In this document: piece by piece, positions 11,701 to 21,700 of the stretch
Position numbering within the stretch: position 1 is the first letter of the stretch
Layout: each line of letters opens with the position of its first letter
Assembly (NCBI RefSeq): GCF_964340395.1
Contig: NC_135562.1
Span: 22,741,173-22,805,172 of the forward strand
Source of the DNA: Glandiceps talaboti
Lineage: Eukaryota; Hemichordata; Enteropneusta; Spengelidae
Length of the DNA stretch: 64,000 nt
Direction: 5' to 3'
Translations under genes and position numbers: made by a program
The notes under the pieces: model-generated
Told to the model about the DNA's origin: nothing
The model's input: the letters and a program-made list of their open reading frames with translations, nothing else
Databases searched by the model: none

Positions 11701-14700
11701 TGACATACTCATACTATCGTACAAACCTGGTGGATTGACATACTCATACTATCGTACAAACCTGGTGGATTGACATATTCTTACTATTGTACTAACCTGG
11801 TGGAATGACATACTCATACTATTGTACAAACCTGGTGGATTGACATACTCATACTATCGTACAAACCTGGTGGATTGACATATTCTTACTATTGTACTAA
11901 CCTGGTGGAATGACATACTCATACTATTGTACTAACCTGGTGGAATGACATATTCTTACTATTGTACAAACCTGGTGGATTGACATACTCATACTATTGT
12001 ACTAACCTGGTGGATTGACATATTCTTACTATCGTACAAACCTGGTGGATTGACATACTCATACTATCATACAAACCTGGTGGATTGACATATTCTTACT
12101 ATCGTACTAACCTGCATGGTGGATTGACATATTCTTACTATTGTACTAACCTGGTGGATTGACATATTCTTACTATCGTACTAACCTGGTGAATTGACAT
12201 ATTCATACTATCGTACTAACCTGGTGGATTGACATATTCATACTATCGTACTAACCTGGTGGATTGACATATTCATACTATCGTACTAACCTGGTGGATT
12301 GACATACTCATACTATCGTACAAACCTGGTGGATTGACATATTCTTACTATTGTACTAACCTGGTGAATTGACATATTCTTACTATTGTACTAACCTGAT
12401 GGATTGACATACTCATACTATCGTACAAACCTGGTGGATTGACATATTCTTACTATTGTACTAACCTGATGGATTGACATACTCATACTATTGTACTAAC
12501 CTGGTGGATTGACATATTCTTACTATCGTACAAACCTGGTGGATTGACATACTCATACTATTGAACTAACCTGGTGGATTGACATATTCATACTATCGTA
12601 CAAACCTGGTGGATTGACATACTCATACTATTGTACAAACCTGGTGGACTGACATATTCTTACTATCGTACTAACCTGGTGAATTGACATACTCATACTA
12701 TTGTACAAACCTGGTGGACTGACATATTCTTACTATTGTACAAACCTGGTGGATTGACATACTCATACTATTGTACTAACCTGGTGGATTGACATACTCA
12801 TACTATTGTACTAACCTGGTGGATTGACATATTCATACTATCGTACAAACCTGGTGGATTGACATACTCATACTATTGTACAAACCTGGTGGACTGACAT
12901 TCTTACTATTGTACAAACCTGGTGGATTGACATATTCTTACTATTGTACTAACCTGGTGGATTGACATATTCTTACTATTGTACTAACCTGGTGGATTGA
13001 CATACTCATACTATTGTACAAACCTGGTGGATTGACAAACTCATACTATCATACTAACCTGGTGGACTGACATATTCTTACTATTGTACTAACCTGGTGG
13101 ATTGACATATTCATACTATTGTACTAACCTGGTGGATTGACATATTCATACTATTGTACTAACCTGGTGGATTGACATATTCTTACTATCGTACTAACCT
13201 GGTGGACTGACATACTCATACTATTGTACTAACCTGGTGGATTGACATACTCATACTATCGTACTAACCTGGTGGATTGACATATTCATACTATTGTACT
13301 AACCTGGTGGATTGACATATACTTACTATCGTACTAACCTGGTGGATTGACATACTCATACTATTGTACAAACCTGGTGAATTGACATATTCTTACTATC
13401 GTACTAACCTGGTGGATTGACATACTCATACTATTGTACCAACCTGGTGGAATGACATATTCTTACTATCGTACAAACCTGGTGGACTGACATACTCATA
13501 CTATTGTACAAACCTGGTGGAATGACATATTCTTACTATCGTACTAACCTGGTGGACTGACATACTCATACTATTGTACAAACCTGGTGGATTGACATAC
13601 TCACACTATTGTACTAACCTGGTGGATTGACACACTCATACTATCGTACAAACCTGGTGGAATGACATATTCTTACTATCGTACAAACCTGGTGAATTGA
13701 CATATTCTTACTATCGCACTAACCTGGTGGATTGACATATTCATACTATCGTACAAACCTGGTGGAATGACATATTCTTACTATCGTACAAACCTGGTGG
13801 AATGACATATTCTTACTATCGTACAAACCTGGTGGATTGACATATTCTTACTATCGTACAAACCTGGTGGATTGACATATTCTTACTATCGTACTAACCT
13901 GGTGGATTGACATATTGTTACTATCGTACTAACCTGGTGGATTGACATATTCTTACTATCGTACTAACCTGGTGGATTGACATATTCATACTATTGTACT
14001 AACCTGGTGGAATGACATACTCATACTATTGTACAAACCTGGTGGATTTACATACTCATACTATCGTACAAACCTGGTGGATTGACATATTCTTACTATC
14101 GTACTAACCTGGTGGATTGACATATACTTACTATCGTACAAACCTGGTGGATTGACATACTCATACTATTGTACAAACCTGGTGGATTGACATATTCTTA
14201 CTATCGTACAAACCTGGTGAATTGACATATACTTACTATCGTACTAACCTGGTGAATTGACATATTCTTACTATCGTACTAACCTGGTGGACTGACATAT
14301 TCTTACTATCGTACTAACCTGGTGGATTGACATATTCTTCACATGAACCAAGAATTACATTTCTATCTTTATCTGTACAAAGGAAAGTTCCTATAAGAGT
14401 TCGTCCATCTGTCATGCTAATTTTCATTCGTTTATTCAGCCAGCTTCTCAACATCTGTCTTCCTTCCGACTCTTCTCCTCCTTCATAAATTTGTTCCTAA
14501 ACAGAGGTCAGAGGTCAATTATTCCTTGTCAATTATTGCTGGTGTTAAGCTCATCTTTTTATCACAACACCTAGACTTATAACAATGCTTGAAATTAACT
14601 GTAATCCCATGCCCACTGTGCAGACTACCAATTCTCGTCATGGGACTACCATAATCTGCAGCTGATAGCCCACTCAGGCTACCACTGATTATGTGATGAA

Positions 14701-17700
14701 GATGGACGATTTATGGACATGAAAGTATTTTTATAACACACGTTTTTCCAATAGAGGAAATCTGTTTTCCGTTTAGAAATATGGGACTACAGGTCACAAT
14801 CCTTGGGCTACTAATTTCTGAAATTGGTAGCCCACTAGGACTACAAAAGGAAAAAGTTAATGTCAAGCCCTGTATAACAATGGTTTATTTCCAAACGTTG
14901 TGACCCTGGGTTCTCCACAGGAGTTGATGGGGTAATGGCTCATTAGCATAAATTAACATATATTTACATAACAAAACAATATTTGTGAGTAACTTCACAG
15001 ATCAAATTACATCATAATAATAAGCAAGTAGTACATATGGTCAAAGGAAAGTTGAAGGCCAATTTATTACTTCAAAATATTAGCACCAAGAAGAAACTCA
15101 TACATGTAACTTTACATATTAATTTTTTCAATCGGTGTTTTTGATTATTTTTCTTAGGAAAGCTGAAATTATTTCAATCTAAATGTCCACAAATAAAGTA
15201 GACTTTCGAAACACAAAAAGTTTGTGTATAGCTACATGCAGGCATCGTGTCTGTCCGAAATCTCGTGAAATGCAAGACTTACTATACTTTAATACTGAGG
15301 ACTCCAAAAACTCGCGATAGTTTGTGACATCATGGCCATCATATCAGAAAATCCATGCTTTCATCGTAGTCGTACGGTGTACCAATCAACAATGTCAAAC
15401 TACAAACTAAAAGTGTTTTCAGAGTAAATTGAACACGAAACTTATAATTGGCGAGGTACATTAGTCTGTTCAACTCTTTTTTCATGACATTGAAGAATAC
15501 ACATCGAAAGTCTATTCACACATAGCCTTCATGCACAGTCACATGTGAACTCATATTCCATTCCTGGACGGTGTTATTCTAGTCTTGGATGATCATAATA
15601 CAAAATAATAACTTTTTAAATTATTAAAGATATTTACAAGTGTTATGGTGACTGTTCTGATAAAGAAGAAAGTTAGGAAACTGAAGGAAGCTACAGGGCA
15701 TGCATTGGAGATACACAACAATTTCAACGATCCATTTTAATTCCAAAATCAACAAATACAACCAAAACATAACCACCAATGGAACTCTTAGGAAACACTT
15801 TACCCTGATTGAAAACTAACCTGCAACAACATTGATCCAAAATGGGTTTTTTGAATGCCTTTCCAAAGCAATTCCTCCACATTTTGAACAAACTGTCATT
15901 CTCGGTGATTATATCATAATTAGCATAATATATTCATTCATTGACATGTTGAACAATAGTGTAGTGACATTTTCTAGTTTAGTAACATGTTTAATGATTG
16001 ATGTAATGCCTTGGTGATCACATTGAAATTGTTGTGTATCTCCGATGCATGCCCTGTAGCCTCCTTCGGTTTCCTAACTTTCTTCTTGATCACAATAGCC
16101 ACCGTAACGGTAATTTTTGAATATCGTAAATACCTTTCATAACGTCATTATTTTTTGTTATGATCCTCCTCGACAAGAATAACACCATCCAGTGGAAGGA
16201 ACATTATTTCACACGTGACTGTGCCTTCATGCAGACATTGATTGATGTAGCCAGTTCACACTTCATCTTCATAAATAGTGGAGTATACGTAATTAATGGT
16301 CGTCTACATTGTTCTTTCCACCAAGAGATTTTTATTGTTTGTTGTTCATTTTTACAACTGTGACCAGTGTGAAGCTGTTATTGTGTAAGCAGCTCTGATA
16401 TAGTGCTCACTGAATAGGATCATGGGTAGCTGCAATAATTGTAGCGTCTTGTTGTGGTTTTGTGGGTTTTTTCGTCTGCTTTCGCGGCTACGAGATCTCG
16501 GCAAATGTATCACGTGATCAACGACCTTCGTTTTCAAAATTGTCTAGTCTCGCATGTTCGGCGGCCGTTTTTGACGGGGGAAAGGGCAGATCGGGGCGTC
16601 GATTGTGCTGCGGGGGATTCCTAGGAAGTGTTGCGGTTAGGAAATGTCAGATTTTCCGTAGGTAGGTCGATATTTTGGCAAAAATAAGGATTGATAAGTG
16701 CGATGCAGATCCGCATCGCATCAGCTGATTGGAATTCCTGCACTAGGAATTGTAGCGTTAGGTGCGGGTTAAACACTAAAACTTAAAAAGTCACCAAAAC
16801 AGACGTAAAAACCCACAAAACTGCAACAAGACGCTACAATTATTGCAGCTAGTTTATAGGATGACTAGTGTCGCTGGAATCAATGAAGGCGTCGCAGCCC
16901 ACGACACAAATTTGGCCTGTGGCGAACCCTGTTGCCTAATGGTCAAATCACAATTATTACATTACTTTAAAAACACACAAAGGATTGACAACTATTAGCT
17001 CGCACAGCGGCAGCAAAGCTGCTGCGTAGCGGCTCAATGACTAGTACGCATGCGCGTCGTATATACTATGCGAAAAAATTTGGTGGTTCTCCCAAGGATG
17101 CATTGCGGCGTGCAGTGACTACGCATGCGCCTTCCATATACTACGTGCTTCTACGTGCATTCTCAGCACGCGCACTACTGTATCATCGTATAGCATAGGT
17201 GACATAACATCACCATGCATTGCAATATTGTAACACTAGGCCTGTTGGCACGATTATCATAACATTGTAACGAGTATCGAGGCATCACTGTACCTCAAGG
17301 AGAAATCTTTACACTATTTGGAAGTTTGATGCATGGCGGTAGTACACGATACGGACCACTGATGACAGCGCAGTTTAATTTCCGGGTTGTGGAAGTGTGG
17401 TTTTGACATTTATGTTGTCGATAATTGATTTTTTTACATGTTCTAGAAAGAATAACTACTTTCCTGTGTTTGTTGGTATAGTAACATTCCTAAATCATCG
17501 AGTTGAATTGAGAAATCGTGATGTTTGGCAACATGTCAACAAAACATTTGTGTGCACGTTGGTGGAGGGTCTATGATAAGTTGGCTGATTGAAAATGAAC
17601 AATATTAATCTAATGGCTATGATGGTTTTTGAAACCAACAACTGCATAGAGTGTTGACTTTCTTTACTTCTCGTCCATGTCAGAGAATTAGATGTCATTC

Positions 17701-18273
17701 AATAAAATAAATTTTGATGGTCAATACCCCTGGAAAATGACCCCAAATCAAGTGTATCAACCCTGGCCCAGGCAGCCGGTCACAAATGAATCCTGCGCGA
17801 GCTTATGGGCTTTGCCTAGTTATGATATTAAACTAAATAGTATGTGGTAACATTTCAATTAAAAACAAATTACAATGAGGGGACACACTAGTAACAATCA
17901 CTATTTTGCAACTAAGTGACACGGTAAACAACTGGACTGAGTTCTTTCCGTTTAGTTCTTACTTTAAAGTTCCTAATACAAAGATGTATTACAATTTCGT
18001 TTTGGGTACCTGTGATTTCTAAGTGTTGGAACATGGTGATACCATGGTGATACAAAGTATGGTCAGGTTTTAACACTTGCGAAACAAACTGATATTCTGA
18101 CGTCAAATCTCTAAAGACTCTAAGTTCAGTCGTAACTGTGATTCCTTATAGGTACTAAAAGAAACTTTGTGATTGGGCATTTCATTTTCAAAAAAATGAC
18201 TAGAATATGAATATCAGAATATCAGAAATCCAAAAACGACAACATAACTTGAACTCACGCTCGTGTCTGCCAT
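8632..18273 (-). CDS. NAA38: NAA38 (LSMD1), NatC auxiliary subunit, 3 coding exons
   Basis: The encoded ~100-residue protein is an LSm-domain protein. NAA38 is a small auxiliary subunit of the cytosolic NatC N-terminal acetyltransferase (with catalytic NAA30 and scaffold NAA35), which acetylates Met-hydrophobic N-termini. Coding exons on the minus strand are 18273-18259 (15 nt), 14496-14319 (178 nt) and 8741-8632 (110 nt). Phases agree (0, then 1), giving 303 nt with the stop. Diagnostic segments are [20 protein letters not shown] and [20 protein letters not shown], both close to the vertebrate protein from family knowledge. The vertebrate N-terminal extension is much shorter here. The gene is head-to-head with CYB5D1. 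Intron 2 is about 5.6 kb and mostly a 35-bp minisatellite plus a transposon. Exons 2 and 3 are secure; the tiny first exon is inferred from ATG, phase and donor. Confidence 0.9.
8830..8910. repeat. GATT-rich microsatellite inside a dispersed repeat
   Basis: (GATT)n with interruptions, preceded by CAGCATGTAATTGATTGATC. The same head (GCGAGCATGTAATTGATTTA) precedes a similar GATT tract at about 63620-63720, so this is a fragment of the same dispersed repeat, here in NAA38 intron 2. Confidence 0.75.
9205..9461. repeat. 35-bp minisatellite, distal segment
   Basis: About seven copies of the 35-bp unit (plus strand CCTGGTGGATTGACATACTC, then ATACTATCGTACAAA). The array is split here by a 1.47-kb transposon; most of it lies at 10934-14336. 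Start at about 9205 is approximate because the first unit is degenerate. Confidence 0.95.
9462..10933 (+). mobile_element. hAT-like DNA transposon, nonautonomous, 1472 bp
   Basis: Termini are inverted: CAGGGCTCGAAATTCG at the left and CGAATTTCGAGCCCTG at the right. The sequence CATAC flanks both ends (9457-9461 and 10934-10938), a 5-bp target-site duplication inside the minisatellite unit. Subterminal regions repeat the word GGTAGCCCA. The interior holds a frame at 10031-10261 containing [18 protein letters not shown], reminiscent of a segment of hAT-type transposases, but too little remains to encode an enzyme. The same frame is preserved in the copy at 53404-54857. The CAGGG ends suit hAT elements; the class is inferred. 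Confidence 0.88.
10934..14336. repeat. 35-bp minisatellite derived from NAA38 splice donor, ~97 copies
   Basis: Tandem array, period 35 bp, running up to and into NAA38 exon 2. Read on the minus strand, each unit is AATATGTCAATCCACCAG followed by GTTAGTACGATAGTAAG. The first 18 bases equal the last 18 bases of exon 2, and the rest equals the start of intron 2. Every unit therefore carries a copy of the exon/donor junction. Donor variants are GTTAGT and GTTTGT (plus-strand ACTAAC and ACAAAC). The exon-proximal unit has GTTAGT at 14318-14313. One unit near 12110 has a 4-bp insertion. Confidence 0.96.
14319..14496 (-). CDS. NAA38: NAA38 coding exon 2 (LSm core)
   Basis: Acceptor CCTCTGTTTAG and donor CAG|GTTAGT flank a 178-nt exon in phase 0, leaving one base. 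It encodes [20 protein letters not shown], then [20 protein letters not shown] and [19 protein letters not shown]. The MTDGR..IG.FLCTD..RNVILG run is the Sm1 motif typical of the NAA38/LSMD1 family. The last six codons form part of the unit that has been amplified in the adjacent intron. Reading past the donor gives an immediate in-frame TAG. Confidence 0.94.
14586..14872. mobile_element. Short decayed hAT-like element, about 287 bp
   Basis: Ends TGCTTGAAATTAAC and GTTAATGTCAAGCCCTG are imperfect inverted repeats related to the CAGGGCTCGAAATT family, and GGTAGCCCA-like words recur inside. TATAACAA(T) occurs at both sides (14578-14586 and 14873-14881), consistent with an 8-bp duplication. Left terminal bases appear lost. 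Lies in NAA38 intron 1, 90 bp upstream of exon 2. Confidence 0.75.
14882..15480. other. NAA38 intron 1, unique sequence
   Basis: AT-rich intronic sequence without recognised feature. Confidence 0.5.
15480..16290. mobile_element. Long inverted-repeat (foldback) element in NAA38 intron 1
   Basis: Two diverged arms face each other. The left arm (about 15510-15735) includes CTTCATGCACAGTCACATGTG, GGACGGTGTTATTCT, AGAAAGTTAGGAAACTGAAG and GGGCATGCATTGGAGATACA. The right arm (about 16015-16270) carries the complements in reverse order. A spacer of about 280 bp separates them. There is no conserved ORF. The outer limits and any target duplication are unclear, so the coordinates are approximate. It looks like an old nonautonomous DNA element. 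Confidence 0.7.
16427..16851. mobile_element. TIR element, about 425 bp, with GCTGCAATAATTGTAGC ends
   Basis: Termini TAGCTGCAATAATTGTAGCG and CGCTACAATTATTGCAGCTA are perfect inverted repeats. The inverted match continues inward through TCTTGTTG.GGTTTTGTGGG. ATAGGAT occurs a few bases outside both ends and may mark a 7-bp target duplication if the element is slightly longer. No transposase ORF; nonautonomous. Lies in NAA38 intron 1. Confidence 0.82.
16852..18252. other. NAA38 intron 1, 5' part
   Basis: Unique sequence. At 17030-17160 is a direct repeat of TGACTA..ACGCATGCGC followed by ATATACTA, in a CpG-richer patch. No exon is supported. A short frame at 17912-18106 has no recognisable content. 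Confidence 0.45.
18259..18273 (-). CDS. NAA38: NAA38 coding exon 1 (inferred, MADTS)
   Basis: ATGGCAGACACGAGC followed directly by GTGAGT on the minus strand. The 15 nt are in phase 0, exactly what exon 2 requires, and the site lies 380 bp upstream of the CYB5D1 start on the opposite strand. The resulting N-terminus reads MADTS then EQIYEGG. It is chosen because it is the phase-compatible ATG with a good donor next to the shared promoter; a transcript would settle it. Confidence 0.65.
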
Positions 18274-18653
18274 TCTTGCACTTCCTGTATTTGTTGATCG
18301 ATTATTTCCTCAAATAATGGAACGCCTGCGATGTGGCGTTTAATTTTTATGTTTATTTAGAGTTACGTTCGATACCTTTGTCAAATGTAATAGGGCGTTT
18401 TATCAATCCATGGAGGTATATATATCTCCGCTTATACCGTCATGAGCAATCCTTGATGACGGAAATCATGTATGAAGCTGTATGATTGTATTAGCGCGCG
18501 CGCATGTTAATTTCGTACAAGGTCAAAGGTCGCACATACGGGGTAGTATATAATATTGTTGTGTTGGCAACAAGCACTGTGTTCGACATCTGCAAGCAAG
18601 TAGTCAGTTAGGTTGTACTTCGTCTGAGAAAAATAAGATTTCACGGGAGAAAA
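18274..18653. promoter_or_regulatory. Putative bidirectional promoter, NAA38 / CYB5D1
   Basis: The 380 bp between the divergent start codons hold a GC-alternating tract (GCGCGCGCGC, about 18494-18503). They also hold a direct repeat AGGTCA-A-AGGTCG at 18520-18532, matching a nuclear-receptor DR1 layout, and GTTGTG-TT-GGCAAC at 18558-18571, whose right half fits the RFX X-box half-site RGYAAC while the left half fits poorly. No TATA box is positioned for either gene. Promoter function is inferred from the divergent layout. Confidence 0.6.
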
Positions 18654-18771
18654 ATGAGACCGAAGTATTACACTCCATCTGAGGTTGCTGTACACAACAC
18701 TCTGAAGGACTGTTGGGTATCATTTCTCGGGAAAGTATATGATTTAACACCGCTTTGTGAGAAATATCAAG
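18654..18771 (+). CDS. CYB5D1: CYB5D1 coding exon 1
   Basis: Begins [20 protein letters not shown] and ends in GAGAAATATCAAG|GTGAGT, one base into a Gly codon. The ATG is the first in frame, and the YF/YYTP.EVA start aligns with the family after the variable N-terminus. Confidence 0.94.
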
Positions 18772-21700
18772 GTGAGTCGAGTTGACTACACGCACTCCGA
18801 ATGAGTCCTTTAGTACAGTACTACTACTACTAGTACTAGTTCACGTTGTGCATTATAGTTGTCACTTGTACTCGTACACAGTAATGTTTGTATGATCGTG
18901 CGTGATACTTTCATGGCAGGAACTAGGGAGTCATACAGTGATGGGAAAAAAATTTGCTGCCATACCTACTCCCCCCTCCCCCAACATAAATCAAATGGTT
19001 CTCCTTAGATCAATAGATGCAATAATTGTAGCTTTGTTTTTATTTGCAATACCTTCTTATTCTGTGTTATATTTTATTTTGTGTGACAACATTTTTCATT
19101 TTACTTTTTATTTTCTTACCTGGTTGCAAAAGTAAACAATAAACTAACTGTGAATACACTTTATTAATATTAAATATAACTTTTTTCTATAGTTTATTAA
19201 TATTAAATATAACTTTTTTATAGTTTATTAATGATATGTGTGTGTTTGAATAGCTCTGGAAGACGTGTCAAACTTTGTAGCATATATACATCCAGAGCTA
19301 GTGTTTGAACACCACAAATACATCATGTAAGTTATATTATAAGCAGAGACATTATCTGGATTTGCTCAAAAGAGGAAAAGGTATCAATCCTCGTCACTGT
19401 GTCAAAATGTGAAATAAGGGCTAAGCCATTAACAAAAGGAGGTGTAGCAAAATTTAGATTAACTTTATCTCAGCAACGTTTCTTGTTCTTATACTTGGAA
19501 GTCTTGATTGTTTAAAGTTTTGTTATCATTATTGTTATCATTATTGTTATTTGTTATTGTTATCATCATTATTGTTATTTGTTATTGTTATCATTATTGT
19601 TATTTGTTATTGTTATCACTATTGTTATCATTATTGTTATCATTAATGTTATTTGTTATTGTTATCATTATTGTTATTTGTTATTGTTCATTATTTTGAT
19701 TTGTTATTGATATTTACTTTTGGGGTAGTAGTGGATGGTAATTTTAAAATCTATACCATTATTAGTTGTATTAGTACTATATTTGTACATCAGTATCATT
19801 TTAATAATTAGTTTTTTTTATTTTCCTAAATATAATATACATGTAAAGGGGATGTATCATGATTATGCAAATCAAGTGCACCCATGATTTGATAGGTGAG
19901 ATTTGTCACATGACTGATATTAAGGTCAGTGAGTGGCTGATTGTTTTCACAGGATACATGTATGTGCAAACTGGGATATGACACATTGCAATGCTTGATA
20001 CTTATCAGAAATCAGCGATTTTGTACTTTAATGAAACCTATTTTTTTAACTTTCCTACCAGGTGATGTGTTACTCAAACCAATTGTTGCTTCAGCTGGCA
20101 AAGACATTTCACATTGGTTTGATGCTAAGATTAAAGATGTAAGTTTTGTGTCTTATTCCTAATCTGTAGTATGGATACAAAGACTACTGTAACTTGACAT
20201 CCCTGACTGTCACCGTGTTGTTTATTCATTAGAGACTTCAAAACACCACATAGCCATTTTAGTATTTCAACTGTTTGCTTTCCTTTTGGTGAGCAACATG
20301 ATTACTTACATGTACATGTATGTGTGTCTACATCACAACTGTGTATGGCAACTGCATGATTGTTTATTTTACAGTTGAAGTTATCTGCTTGTGTGTCAGA
20401 AATGCAATGGCCCATAAGTTAAGCTTACTCCAATATCCCTGTATATATTTCAGATCCGTACACACATTGACCCAACAACAGGATGTAAAATAGCATACAC
20501 ACCAAATGGTAGATTCATTCACATTCCACCATCATGTCCTAGGACGGATTGGGCTAATGATTTTGGTAGACCTTGGTGGAAAGATGATGGCTTCTGTGTT
20601 GGTATACTATCAAGGAAAACAAGGTTTATCAAAGTCATCAACACATTAACATCACAGGAACAAGTTATTGAGGTTGGTCTACATTTGTGTTTGTTTATTG
20701 TGGAGGAACACAAGAGAAGCTCATCTGAGTTGACATAGTGTGACAGAGACCATTAAATTGTATGCAAATGAGGTGCAGAAACAGACTAATTTTTGTGTGA
20801 CTTTATTGGTAACCAAAATGTTACATTCTAATGACACTTTTTGTATCACATATGGACTCCTGGTTACTACCGTATTACTAGTCATAAACTCCTGGTTACT
20901 ACCGTATTACTAGTCATAAACTCCTGGTTACTACCGTATTACTAGTCATAAACACAATCAATGCTTTAGGCATTAAGATAATCTATGTATTATTAATAGT
21001 AAGAATATCAACCAAACAATAGTATCAATATCACCCGAACAATAGCATCAATATCACCCAAACAATAGTATCAATATCACCCAAACAATAGTATCAATAT
21101 CAACCAAACAATAGTATCTATATCAACCAAACAATAATAACAATATCACCCAAACAATAGTATCAATATCAACCAAACAATAGTATCAATATCACCCAAA
21201 CAATAGTATCAATATCAACCAAACAATAGTATCAATATCAACCAAACAATAGCATCAATATTAACCAAACAATAGTATCAATATCAACCAAACAATAATA
21301 ACAATATCACCAAAACAATAGTATCAATATTAACCAAACAATAGCATCAATATCACCCAAACAATAGTATCAATATCAACCAAACAATAGCATCAATATC
21401 AACCAAACAATAGTATCAATATTAACCAAACAATAGTATCAATATCACCCAAACAATAGTCTCAATATCAACCAAACAGTAGCATCAATATCAACCAAAC
21501 AATAGTATCAATATCAACCAAACAATAGTAACAATATCAACCAAACAATAGTATCAATATCAACCAAACAATAGTAACAATATCAACCAAACAATAGTAT
21601 CAATATCAACCAAACAATAGTAACAATATCAACCAAACAATAGTATCAATATCAACCAAACAATAGTATCAATATCAACCAAACAATAGTAACAATATCA

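Noticed and set aside
10934-14336. CRISPR array or phage-type repeat
   Set aside because: No spacers; each repeat abuts the next and derives from the neighbouring exon-intron junction.
19508-19699. Leu/Ile-rich frame that looks like a membrane protein
   Set aside because: Translation of a TTATTG/TTATCA low-complexity tract.
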